From Fervidicella metallireducens AeB (lineage in GTDB: Bacteria; Bacillota; Clostridia; Clostridiales; Caloramatoraceae), in contig NZ_AZQP01000004.1 of assembly GCF_000601455.1 (NCBI RefSeq), forward strand, positions 49,126 to 113,125: 64,000 nucleotides of DNA, read 5' to 3'. This document shows positions 18,185-26,454 of the stretch, one piece after another. The notes below the pieces were generated by a model. It was not told the origin of the DNA and ran no database searches. It saw only the letters and a program-made list of their open reading frames with translations. The stretch's first letter is position 1; the number at the start of each line of letters is the position of its first letter. The translations under genes were made by a program, and so were the position numbers.

Positions 18185-20557
18185 ATGAATGAGAAAACCT
18201 TCAGGGTTTTAGAATACGATAAGATTATACAAATGCTTTCCCAAAGGGCAGTATCAGCCATGGCGAAAAATATGTGTCTTGAGCTTAAACCTTCACACAA
18301 CATCTATGAAGTTAAGGAGAGACTTGCAGAAACAAAGGAAGCCTTTGAAGTTGTTTTAAAGTGGGGAAGCCTTCCCTTAGATGGTATAAAAAACATTGAT
18401 GAAATAATAAAAAAGGCAAGAAAGGGAATTACTTTAACTCCAGGAGAACTTCTATATGTTTGTGATATTTTAAGATGCTGCAGAAGGTTGAAGGCATTTA
18501 TGAAGGATGGCTCAAAAAATGAGTCATATCCAATCATCTTTGAAATAATCGACAGTCTGGTTCATATAAAAAGTCTTGAAGATGCAATAGAAGCTGCTGT
18601 TATAAGTGAGGATGAGTTAGATGACAGGGCAAGTGAAAAATTATACAGCTTAAGAAGGTCAATAAGGGATAAAAACAGCAAAGTAAGGGAAAAACTCCAG
18701 TCTATGGTGGTAAGCTACGGTAAATATCTTCAGGACCCAATAGTAACAATAAGGGGAGATAGATATGTTATACCTGTTAAGGCAGAACATAGAGGAAGTG
18801 TCCCAGGGTTAGTACACGACCAATCCTCAAGCGGCTCCACATTGTTTATTGAACCTATGGCAGTAGTGGAATTAAATAACGATATTAAGGAATTACTTAT
18901 CAAAGAAAGAGTTGAAATTGAAAGAATTCTTGCAGAGTTAACTTCAAAAGTTGAAGATAATGCAGATGTTTTAGAACATAATAATATTAATCTTGCATTT
19001 TTAGATTTTTTAATGGCTAAGGCTAAGTTTGGTTTAGATTTAAATGGAAGTATTCCAGAAATAAACGATAAGGGTATAATTAATTTAAAAGCTGCAAGAC
19101 ATCCGTTAATAGAAAAGGATAAGGTAGTACCTATTGATATAAGGCTTGGTGAAACCTATAATTCATTGGTTATAACGGGACCTAATACTGGTGGAAAAAC
19201 TGTAACATTAAAAACAGCAGGTTTATTGACATTAATGACAATGGCAGGTCTTGCAATACCTGTCAGAGATGGCTCTGTTGTTTCTGTATTTAAAAATGTT
19301 TTTGCGGATATTGGAGATGAGCAGAGTATAGAACAGAGCTTATCGACCTTCTCATCCCATATGACAAATATAGTGGATATAATTAAAAATGTTGATGATA
19401 AATCCTTTGTTCTGGTGGATGAATTAGGAGCCGGTACTGATCCAACGGAGGGTGCAGCCCTTGCAATGGCAATACTTGAAACCTTCTTTAAAAGGGGAGC
19501 AAAGACAATTGCAACAACACATTACAGCGAAATAAAGGTCTTTGCAATGGAAACACAGGGGTTTGAAAATGCATCTGTTGAATTCAGTATAGAAACATTA
19601 AGACCAACCTACAGGCTTTTAATTGGAATTCCAGGAAAATCAAATGCCTTTGAAATATCAAAGCGTCTTGGTTTAGTTGAAGATATTGTTGACAGGGCAA
19701 AGGAATTTATCTCAAAGGATGCGGCTAAGTTTGAGGATGTAATTCAAAACCTCCAGAATAAGACTGTTCTTGTAGAAAAGGAACTTGAAGAGGCTGAAAG
19801 GGAAAGAAGGGAAGCCTCAAGTATCAAGAAAGATTTACAGGAGAAAAAATATAAGCTTGACACCCAGAGGGATAAAATTGTTAGGGAAGCACAGGAAGAA
19901 GCAAAGCGAATAGTTAAACAGGCTAAGGCAGAAGCTGATATGATAATTAAAGAGCTGAATGAACTTAGAGGCAGAATAAATGACGCAGCCGCAATGAAGG
20001 AAGCTGAGGAGGCTAGAAAGAAACTTAAGGATAAACTAAACAGCATTCAGGTTAAGGATGTTAACACACTTCCAATTAAAGATGGCATGGTACCAGTTGA
20101 AAAGGTAAAGGCAGGAGAAGAGGTCTATGTTACAACCCTTGGTCAAAAGGCTGTAGTTTTATCTGAGGCTGATTCAAAAAATGAAGTTATGGTACAAATA
20201 GGAATAATGAAGGTTAGTGTTCCAATAGATAAATTGATGAAGGATGTTACAAAGAAGAAGGAAGTTAAGAAAACAGGAACAAGCGGATTAGTAAAACAAA
20301 AGACGATGAACGTATCATCCTCAATTGATCTTAGAGGTCAGACTCTTGATGAGGCCCTTTATAATATAGACAAATACCTTGACGATGCTTTTCTTGCAGG
20401 CCTTGAAAGTGTTTCTATTATACACGGTAAGGGTACTGGTGTTTTAAGGGAGGGTATACAATCAGCCTTAAGAAAACACCATCATGTAAAGAGTATAAGA
20501 ATGGGTGATTTCAGCGAAGGTGGAAGTGGAGTTACTGTTGTGGAGATAAAAAAATAA
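18185..20557 (+). CDS. mutS2: Endonuclease MutS2
   Basis: A 790-residue MutS2. The MutS core ATPase has Walker A GPNTGGKT (residues 333-340), Walker B LVDELGAGTDPTEGAALA, and the TTHYSEIK switch histidines. A long coiled coil (about 520-630) follows, then the C-terminal Smr nuclease domain with SSIDLRGQTLDEA and IIHGKGTGVLREG. MutS2 lacks the mismatch-recognition domain of MutS1, as here; family members act on recombination intermediates and, in Bacillus, on collided ribosomes. Length is typical. The ribosome binding site is AAAGGTGGG. Downstream a long-stem hairpin closes the transcript. Confidence 0.97.
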   Translation: MNEKTFRVLEYDKIIQMLSQRAVSAMAKNMCLELKPSHNIYEVKERLAETKEAFEVVLKWGSLPLDGIKNIDEIIKKARKGITLTPGELLYVCDILRCCRRLKAFMKDGSKNESYPIIFEIIDSLVHIKSLEDAIEAAVISEDELDDRASEKLYSLRRSIRDKNSKVREKLQSMVVSYGKYLQDPIVTIRGDRYVIPVKAEHRGSVPGLVHDQSSSGSTLFIEPMAVVELNNDIKELLIKERVEIERILAELTSKVEDNADVLEHNNINLAFLDFLMAKAKFGLDLNGSIPEINDKGIINLKAARHPLIEKDKVVPIDIRLGETYNSLVITGPNTGGKTVTLKTAGLLTLMTMAGLAIPVRDGSVVSVFKNVFADIGDEQSIEQSLSTFSSHMTNIVDIIKNVDDKSFVLVDELGAGTDPTEGAALAMAILETFFKRGAKTIATTHYSEIKVFAMETQGFENASVEFSIETLRPTYRLLIGIPGKSNAFEISKRLGLVEDIVDRAKEFISKDAAKFEDVIQNLQNKTVLVEKELEEAERERREASSIKKDLQEKKYKLDTQRDKIVREAQEEAKRIVKQAKAEADMIIKELNELRGRINDAAAMKEAEEARKKLKDKLNSIQVKDVNTLPIKDGMVPVEKVKAGEEVYVTTLGQKAVVLSEADSKNEVMVQIGIMKVSVPIDKLMKDVTKKKEVKKTGTSGLVKQKTMNVSSSIDLRGQTLDEALYNIDKYLDDAFLAGLESVSIIHGKGTGVLREGIQSALRKHHHVKSIRMGDFSEGGSGVTVVEIKK

Positions 20558-20585
20558 ATATAAGGACTTAAAACCAATAATTTAG

Positions 20586-20639
20586 CCCCATGAATGGTCT
20601 GCAGGATATCTCTTCAGAAATCTATTCATGGGGATTTTG
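20586..20639 (+). terminator. Terminator after mutS2
   Basis: Arms CCCCATGAAT (20586-20595) and ATTCATGGGG (20624-20633) followed by ATTTTG. The loop of 28 nt carries a small internal TCTG/CAGA pairing. Confidence 0.6.
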
Positions 20640-20673
20640 TGTAAAGTCAGAAAAACTTAAAAGAGGTGGGAAT

Positions 20674-21117
20674 ATGTATTTAATAAGTGCATGTCTTTGT
20701 GGAGTTAATTGTAAATATAATGGCGGAAATAACTTTAATGAAAAGGTTTACAGATTATATAAGGAAAACAAGGCACTACTGGTTTGCCCAGAAGAACTAG
20801 GGGGACTGCCTACTCCAAGAACTCCCTGTGAGATTGTAGAAGGAAGTGCTATTGAAGTTTTAAATGGAAAGGGAAAAATTTTAAATAAAGATGGTTTAGA
20901 TGTTACTGAAAATTTTATAAAGGGAGCTAAGGAGGTTTTGAAAGTTGCAAAGGCTGAAAATTGCAAATTAGCCATTTTAAAATCAAAAAGTCCCTCCTGT
21001 GGTAAGGGACAAATATATGATGGTAGTTTCAGTGGAAAATTAACAAATGGTAATGGAATTACCGCTGAAATCTTAATTGAAAATGGCGTAGAGGTTTTTA
21101 CAGAAAACGACATTTAA
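20674..21117 (+). CDS. DUF523 family protein
   Basis: A 147-residue DUF523 protein. Conserved family blocks are CLCGVNCKYNGG at the N-terminus, CPEELGGLPTPRTPCEI, and KSKSPSCGKGQIYDGSF; the paired cysteines suggest metal or thiol chemistry, though no function is established. I chose ATG 20674, preceded by AGAGGTGGG; an upstream in-frame ATG at 20590 lies inside the terminator hairpin of mutS2. It is probably transcribed alone. Confidence 0.9.
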   Translation: MYLISACLCGVNCKYNGGNNFNEKVYRLYKENKALLVCPEELGGLPTPRTPCEIVEGSAIEVLNGKGKILNKDGLDVTENFIKGAKEVLKVAKAENCKLAILKSKSPSCGKGQIYDGSFSGKLTNGNGITAEILIENGVEVFTENDI

Positions 21118-21201
21118 AGGACAAAATTGAAATGAATAAATGTAGGCTAATTGCAGAAAATTTTGAAAATAAAAACAAAAAAGTTTTTTACAAAAAATCA
21201 C

Positions 21202-21230
21202 TTGAAATTTTTCTCCTTATTGTATAAAAT
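21202..21230 (+). promoter_or_regulatory. Sigma-A-like promoter for the APC permease
   Basis: TTGAAA (21202-21207), 17-nt spacer, TAAAAT (21225-21230). An inverted repeat GTCGAAA (21237-21243) / TTTCGAC (21263-21269) falls at the start of the predicted transcript. Confidence 0.6.
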
Positions 21231-21312
21231 AAAAAAGTCGAAAAAAGTAATAAATTCATGAATTTCGACGAACAATAAGAGCAAGAAATACAGTAAAGGA
21301 GGAGAAACAACT

Positions 21313-22644
21313 ATGGAACAAAAGAAACAGGTTGTTGAAACTAATGCAGATGCTGGCCTTAGTAAATCCGTAGGTCTGTTCGAAGCTATGGCGATAGTTA
21401 TCGGTATGGTTATCGGTTCAGGTATCTTCGTTAAGCCAGCAATAGTTTTCAAAAATGCAGGCGCTCCAGGAATGGGTATCCTTGCATGGATTCTTGGTGG
21501 TATTATAACAATGGCGTCAGGACTTACAGTAGCTGAAGTAGGTGCTGCTATTCCAAAAACAGGCGGACTTGTAGTATATTTAAAAGAACTTTACGGTGAA
21601 AAATGGGCTTTCCTACTTGGATGGGTACAAACAATCATATACATTCCAGGATCAACAGCTGCTCTTGGACTATTCCTTGCAGCTATAGGAACAGCTTTCG
21701 TTCCAATGTCAGATACTCAACAAAAAATATTTGCTATTGGTATGATGGCATTACTAATGTTTATTAATGCTGTATCAACAAAGTTCGGTTCAAAGTTACA
21801 GGCAGTTGTTACAGTTGCTAAGCTTTTACCAGTTGTAATATTAGTTGTGTTTGGTTTTGCAAAGGGTACAGTTCACGACTTCACTCCAATGGTAGGAGAA
21901 ACAAGTACAGCAGCTGGACTTGGTGCAGCTATACTTGGAACACTTTGGGCATATGATGGATGGTTAAACGTTTCAAACATGGCTGGAGAAATGAAGAACC
22001 CAGCTAAGGACCTTCCAAAGGCAATAGTTTTAGGTCTTTCATTAGTTATGGTTGCATACGTTTCAGTTAACTTAGCTGTTATAAACGTTTTACCAATGGA
22101 TAAGATAATAGAAGCTGGAAAGAGCTGTTCAGCAGAAGTTGCTAACGTTCTTTTCGGAGCTGGCGGTGGAAAATTCATAACTGCTGGTATATTCGTTTCA
22201 ATCTTCGGAGCATTAAACGGATGGTGCTTAACTGGTGCAAGAGTTCCACTAGCACTTGCGCAAGATGGATTACTTCCATTCTCAGGATTCTTCGGAAAGG
22301 TGAGCAACAACGGAACACCAGTAAACGCTATGATATTCCAATTCGTAGTTGCTTCATTACTAGCATTAACTGGATCAGCTGATATGGTTTCAAACCTTGT
22401 AATATTCATAATGTGGATATTCTACCTAATGGGAATTGCTTCAGTATTTATACTAAGATCAAAGCATCCAAACCTTGCAAGACCATACAGTGTACCACTT
22501 TACCCAATTACTCCAATCATCGGTTTAGTTGGTGGTCTATACATCGTTATCAGTACAATCATGACTGATACAATGAACTCACTATATGGTTTAGCAATCG
22601 CTGTTATAGGATTACCAGTTTACTACATGATTAAGAAGAAGTAA
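21313..22644 (+). CDS. APC superfamily amino acid permease
   Basis: A 443-residue integral membrane protein with about 12 hydrophobic segments. The first helix carries the APC signature AIVIGMVIGSGIFVKPA, and LWAYDGWLNVSNMAGEMKNP in the middle is typical of LAT/SteT-like exchangers and amino acid permeases. Substrate cannot be read from sequence. Codon use differs from neighbours: it favours TTC, AAC and ATC and GTT/GCT, the pattern of strongly expressed genes, and its ribosome binding site AAAGGAGGAG is the strongest in the window. Strong promoter, 5' hairpin and strong terminator frame it as a monocistronic, highly expressed gene. Confidence 0.92.
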   Translation: MEQKKQVVETNADAGLSKSVGLFEAMAIVIGMVIGSGIFVKPAIVFKNAGAPGMGILAWILGGIITMASGLTVAEVGAAIPKTGGLVVYLKELYGEKWAFLLGWVQTIIYIPGSTAALGLFLAAIGTAFVPMSDTQQKIFAIGMMALLMFINAVSTKFGSKLQAVVTVAKLLPVVILVVFGFAKGTVHDFTPMVGETSTAAGLGAAILGTLWAYDGWLNVSNMAGEMKNPAKDLPKAIVLGLSLVMVAYVSVNLAVINVLPMDKIIEAGKSCSAEVANVLFGAGGGKFITAGIFVSIFGALNGWCLTGARVPLALAQDGLLPFSGFFGKVSNNGTPVNAMIFQFVVASLLALTGSADMVSNLVIFIMWIFYLMGIASVFILRSKHPNLARPYSVPLYPITPIIGLVGGLYIVISTIMTDTMNSLYGLAIAVIGLPVYYMIKKK

Positions 22645-22660
22645 TTAAATTAATAGAAGT

Positions 22661-22694
22661 AAAAATAGGAAAGAGAAACCTCTTTCCTATTTTT
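22661..22694 (+). terminator. Strong intrinsic terminator
   Basis: Perfect 15-bp arms AAAAATAGGAAAGAG (22661-22675) and CTCTTTCCTATTTTT (22680-22694) with a 4-nt loop and T-tract, 16 bases after the permease stop. Confidence 0.92.
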
Positions 22695-22727
22695 ATTGCT
22701 ATTAATATAAATCCAATTAATAAAAAC

Positions 22728-22774
22728 AACTGTCCCCATTGGCAACAGTTAGTAACTGTCCCTGGTGGGGGCTT
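22728..22774. repeat. GGGACAGT-type repeat pair
   Basis: AACTGTCCCC (22729-22738) and AGTAACTGTCCC (22751-22762), then GGTGGGGGC. The second copy matches one arm of the palindrome at 42313-42335. It lies just upstream of the acetyltransferase gene. Confidence 0.55.
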
Positions 22775-22806
22775 TGTGTTATAATTTCTTTGAAGGAGAT
22801 GATTAA

Positions 22807-23325
22807 ATGATAAAAGGTGAAAAGGTTTATTTAAGGGCACTTGAACTAGAGGATGCCAGAATTATTTCTGCATGGCTTAATGATAGAGAAACTAACAGGA
22901 ATTTGGATATAATATATCCATTATCAAAAAGATATGCAGATTCATATGTTCTTGAAGCAGATGAAGATAGGTCTAAAAAAATCTTTATGATTATGAATAT
23001 GGAGCTTAAACCCATAGGTCTTGTTGTAATAAGTGAAATTAAATGGGAATACAGAAACTGTGAAATTGGAATAGTAATATATGATAAATCCCAAAGGAGA
23101 AAGGGTTTAGCAAAGGATGCAATGAAGGAAGCACTTAACTTTATTTTTAACGAAATGAATATGCATCTTGTACATCTTAAGGTTATGGAAGATAATGAAG
23201 CTGCAATAAATTTATATAAATCCCTTGGTTTTCAGGTTGAAGGTGTGTTAAAGGACAGGTATTTTAAAAATGGCAGATATATAAATGTATTATCAATGAG
23301 CAAAATAACTGAAGGAGGTATTTAA
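22807..23325 (+). CDS. GNAT family N-acetyltransferase (RimJ/RimL-like)
   Basis: A 172-residue acetyltransferase. It opens with VYLRALELEDARIISAWLND, typical of RimJ/RimL-like and spermidine-type GNATs, and has the acetyl-CoA pyrophosphate loop YDKSQRRKGLAKDAM followed by VMEDNEAAINLYKSLGFQVEG. The acceptor cannot be deduced. Ribosome binding site GAAGGAG. The stop codon is one base before the start of the phosphodiesterase gene, so these two form an operon. Confidence 0.93.
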   Translation: MIKGEKVYLRALELEDARIISAWLNDRETNRNLDIIYPLSKRYADSYVLEADEDRSKKIFMIMNMELKPIGLVVISEIKWEYRNCEIGIVIYDKSQRRKGLAKDAMKEALNFIFNEMNMHLVHLKVMEDNEAAINLYKSLGFQVEGVLKDRYFKNGRYINVLSMSKITEGGI

Positions 23326-23326
23326 T

Positions 23327-23875
23327 ATGAAAATAGGTATGATAAGTGATATCCATGGATATCCAGGTCAATTTAAAAAGGCATTAAAAATTTTTCAGGG
23401 CTGTGATATGATTCTCTGTGCAGGAGATATTCTATATCATGGGCCAAGGAATCCTATTCTAGATGGATACAATCCACAGGAACTGGCAACAGAAATTGGA
23501 AAAAATGAAATCCCAATGCTGATAGCAAAGGGAAATTGTGATGCTGAGGTTGACTCTATGGTTTTAAATTTACCAATATTTTCACCTGTGGTAATCTATG
23601 AAAAGGAGAACATAAGATTTTTAGTTCTACATGGTCACGATGTTGATGAAGGTAGATTAAGTGATATAGCAAGGATTTATAAAGTAGATATACTATTAAC
23701 AGGTCATACCCACGTAAGATTATGTGAGCCTCATGGGGAAACCTTATTTGTTAATCCAGGAAGTGTATCTGTACCAAAGGGAGATGGAATACCTTCTGTT
23801 GCAGTTTTTGAAAATGGAGAAATTAAATTTATAAATGTAGAAACAGGAGAAATAATAGAAAAAAGATATTTATAA
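23327..23875 (+). CDS. YfcE/MJ0936 family metallophosphoesterase
   Basis: A 182-residue calcineurin-like phosphoesterase of the YfcE type. Metal ligands are visible in order: MISDIHG, CAGDILYHG, AKGNCD, LHGHDV and LTGHTHV, followed by the family end NPGSVSVPKG. E. coli YfcE hydrolyses phosphodiesters in vitro; the physiological substrate is unknown. Length is normal. GGAGG ribosome binding site lies within the end of the acetyltransferase gene, so translation is probably coupled. Confidence 0.93.
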   Translation: MKIGMISDIHGYPGQFKKALKIFQGCDMILCAGDILYHGPRNPILDGYNPQELATEIGKNEIPMLIAKGNCDAEVDSMVLNLPIFSPVVIYEKENIRFLVLHGHDVDEGRLSDIARIYKVDILLTGHTHVRLCEPHGETLFVNPGSVSVPKGDGIPSVAVFENGEIKFINVETGEIIEKRYL

Positions 23876-23930
23876 TCCTTAAATAGTTTAAGAAATAAGA
23901 GAATTTCCCTCCGTTGAAAATAATTTGGTA

Positions 23931-23959
23931 TTGAATGTTAACCATGTAAAAATTATACT
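23931..23959 (+). promoter_or_regulatory. Sigma-A-like promoter for glutamine synthetase
   Basis: TTGAAT (23931-23936), 17-nt spacer, TATACT (23954-23959). I did not find a convincing GlnR palindrome. Confidence 0.6.
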
Positions 23960-23992
23960 TTAATTATAGATACAATAAATGGGGGGGATAAA

Positions 23993-25423
23993 ATGTTTAA
24001 TAACTACAATGAGCTTGCAGAATACGTTAGTATTAATGACATAAAAATGATAGACTTTAAAGTTGTTACCCTTACAGGTAAGTGGAACCATCTTACAATT
24101 CCAGCTTCAAGGCTCAGCCAGAAGATTTTTGAGGAAGGCATTGGCTTTGACGGTTCAAGCTATGGTTATGCAGTTATAGAAAAAAGTGATATGATATTTA
24201 AACCAGACATTAAAACTGCCTTTCTTGATCCCTACTGTGAGATACCAACCATAAGTATGATTGCTAATATTTATCAGATAGGTGATGAAGTAGTCAGATT
24301 TCAGGGGGATCCAAGATATATAGCAGAGAAGGCAGAAAATCACCTTAAAAATTTGAAAATTGCAGATGAGTTTATAATAGGACCAGAATTTGAGTTCTAT
24401 GTTTTTGATCACATAAGCTACGAAGTTGAGCATAATCATCAGGAAGTTACAATTGACTCAATTGAAGCTCCATGGAATACAAACGATAAGGAGTACAATC
24501 AGGGGTATAAGACGCCGCTGCAGAAAGGATATCATGCAGCACTTCCATATGACATTACCAATGACCTGAGGGCAGAGATGTGTTTAAGGCTTGAAGAAAT
24601 GGGGGTTCCAGTTAAATATCATCACCATGAAGTTGGAGCAGCGGGACAGCTTGAAATTGAAGTAGAGCTTGGCTCGATGTTAAAGATGGCAGACAGCACT
24701 TTAATTGCAAAATATGTTATAAAGAATACAGCCATCACCCATGGAAAAACAGCAACCTTCATGCCAAAGCCAATTTATAATGAAGCAGGAAGCGGAATGC
24801 ATGTACATATGTTACTGAAGAAGGATGGAAAAAATATATTCTATGATGAAAATGGATATTCAGGCCTTAGTGAGAATGCAATGTATTTTATAGGGGGAAT
24901 ATTAAAACATGCTCCATCTTTACTAGCCTTTACTAATCCAAGTACAAATTCATATAAAAGACTAGTTCCTGGTTTTGAGGCACCTGTTTCAATATGTTTT
25001 GCAACATCAAATAGAAGCTCTGTAATCAGGGTTCCAGGATATGCTAAAAATCCAGAAAAGAAGAGATTTGAATTCCGCTCATCAGATGGAACATGTAACC
25101 CTTATATGGCATATTCAGCACTATTGATGGCAGGAATCGATGGAATAGTGAATAAAATTGACCCTGTTAAGGAAGGTTTTGGACCATATGATGTAAATGT
25201 ATTTGATTTACCAGCAGAGGAAAGGGAAAAAATAAAGGCTCTTCCTAAGTCCTTAGAAGAATCCCTTGAGGCATTAAAGAATGATTATGAATATCTTTTA
25301 GCTGGAGAAGTATTTACAAAGAGCTTTATAGAAAATTGGATAAATTACAAATATAACAAGGAAGTAATGAAGGTTATTCCTGTTCCAACTCCACAGGAAT
25401 ACAGTTTATACTTTGATATATAA
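23993..25423 (+). CDS. glnA: Glutamine synthetase, type I
   Basis: A 476-residue GSI making glutamine from glutamate, ammonia and ATP. Motifs in order: GFDGSSYGYAVIEKSD, IGPEFEFYVFD (metal site), HHEVGAAGQLEIEVE, the ATP-binding NEAGSGMHVHMLLKKDG (KPI-YNEAGSGMH), NPSTNSYKRLVPGFEAP and RFEFRSSDGTCNPY. The position adenylylated in GSI-beta enzymes (Tyr before DLPPEE) is Phe here (VFDLPAEE), so adenylyl control is not expected. It is longer than the usual clostridial GSI-alpha because of extra residues around 145-180. Ribosome binding site GGGGGGG. Own promoter and terminator. Confidence 0.95.
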   Translation: MFNNYNELAEYVSINDIKMIDFKVVTLTGKWNHLTIPASRLSQKIFEEGIGFDGSSYGYAVIEKSDMIFKPDIKTAFLDPYCEIPTISMIANIYQIGDEVVRFQGDPRYIAEKAENHLKNLKIADEFIIGPEFEFYVFDHISYEVEHNHQEVTIDSIEAPWNTNDKEYNQGYKTPLQKGYHAALPYDITNDLRAEMCLRLEEMGVPVKYHHHEVGAAGQLEIEVELGSMLKMADSTLIAKYVIKNTAITHGKTATFMPKPIYNEAGSGMHVHMLLKKDGKNIFYDENGYSGLSENAMYFIGGILKHAPSLLAFTNPSTNSYKRLVPGFEAPVSICFATSNRSSVIRVPGYAKNPEKKRFEFRSSDGTCNPYMAYSALLMAGIDGIVNKIDPVKEGFGPYDVNVFDLPAEEREKIKALPKSLEESLEALKNDYEYLLAGEVFTKSFIENWINYKYNKEVMKVIPVPTPQEYSLYFDI

Positions 25424-25436
25424 TTGATTATTATGG

Positions 25437-25472
25437 CACAGTCAGAAATTTATAGTTTCTACTGTGTCTTTT
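25437..25472 (+). terminator. Terminator after glutamine synthetase
   Basis: CACAGT-C-AGAA pairs with TTCT-ACTGTG (25437 to 25466), followed by TCTTTT. Confidence 0.75.
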
Positions 25473-25545
25473 AGTTTATAAAAAAATATACTAAAACATA
25501 GATATTAAAAGAGTGATGGATTTATTTCAAAATAAGTAACCTCAG

Positions 25546-25554
25546 CATAAAATA
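25546..25554 (+). promoter_or_regulatory. Possible sigma-K-like -10 box
   Basis: CATAAAATA fits CATAnnnTA and lies 24 bases before the ATG at 25579. No convincing -35 AC triplet is at the right distance, so support is weak. Confidence 0.25.
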
Positions 25555-25578
25555 TTATAGAAAAGGCAGGTGAAAAGT

Positions 25579-26424
25579 ATGGAAACTGAATTTTTAAGCA
25601 CAAAATCATTAACAGTTTCAAGTAAAGAGCCAAATGGAAAAATCACAGGGCAGTATATTTTAGCTGGTAATGACGGTTGTAACAAATATAGAAGTTATTT
25701 ATATTTTGATTTATCAAACCTGCCGTGTAACGTAAAAATACTTTCTGCTGAGCTTAGTCTATATCTTGTAGAGAATTATTGCGTATCTAAAAGTAATTCA
25801 GTATACATCTATGGGTTAAAATCTGATTTTGGAATATTTACAAGTTTTAACAAGCAGCCTTTATATGATGAAAATTATATAATAAAGGAATTTAAAGGAA
25901 TAAAATCAGGGCAACTTGATATAGGTATTTCCCCGCTGTTTTTAAAGTGGAGAAGGGGAATGATAATTAATAAAGGCATATATATTCAGGGAAGAGAAGG
26001 AGTTAAATCTATTGCAGCCTTTGGTTCAGCTTACAACAAAAACTATGATTTAATACCCAAAATTAAAGTTAGATATCTGGTTTCATCTGGAGGGACAGTT
26101 AATATGGGTGAGTTTATAGATGTAAAATATTGGTCTAAAACAATCAACTTTTTTGGAAACTACACAACAGAGGATATAATAGATGTCAGTAAAATTGTTG
26201 AAGGTACATTTTTTATAAAAAATACAGGACTTAAATCTGTAACAATATCAGTAGAAGTAAGTGGAGATGGGGAAATCTGGGTGAAGGATACCACAAAAAT
26301 TCTGGAATCTGGAAATGAAAAGGTGTTTATTCCAATGTATTATGGTCAGTTTTACAGGCTAAATTTACAGTGTGATGGACATGGAAGTCTAGAAGTCTAT
26401 TTCATATATCAGGTTTATAAATAA
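25579..26424 (+). CDS. DNRLRE-domain protein with DUF6385-like C-terminus
   Basis: A 281-residue protein. Residues 1-170 form a DNRLRE-type beta-jellyroll (YRSYLYFDLSNLPCNVKILS, AELSLYLVEN, IGISPLFLKWRRGMIINKGI). The last 85 residues (FFIKNTGLKSVTISVEVSGD ... VFIPMYYGQFYRLNLQC ... LEVYFIYQ) match the C-terminus of the repeat protein at 28340-29056 block by block; I tentatively assign both to DUF6385. No signal peptide. ATG 25579 is chosen because GTG 25570 lies in the ribosome binding site GCAGGTGA. Role probably structural, perhaps spore surface, by analogy and context only. Confidence 0.75.
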   Translation: METEFLSTKSLTVSSKEPNGKITGQYILAGNDGCNKYRSYLYFDLSNLPCNVKILSAELSLYLVENYCVSKSNSVYIYGLKSDFGIFTSFNKQPLYDENYIIKEFKGIKSGQLDIGISPLFLKWRRGMIINKGIYIQGREGVKSIAAFGSAYNKNYDLIPKIKVRYLVSSGGTVNMGEFIDVKYWSKTINFFGNYTTEDIIDVSKIVEGTFFIKNTGLKSVTISVEVSGDGEIWVKDTTKILESGNEKVFIPMYYGQFYRLNLQCDGHGSLEVYFIYQVYK

Positions 26425-26454
26425 AAATGGCCACCATGAGTAATGGCAGCCCCA

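Noticed and set aside
20590..20673. N-terminal extension of the DUF523 protein
   Set aside because: The in-frame ATG at 20590 lies within the mutS2 terminator hairpin, and ATG 20674 has a good ribosome binding site and matches the family start.
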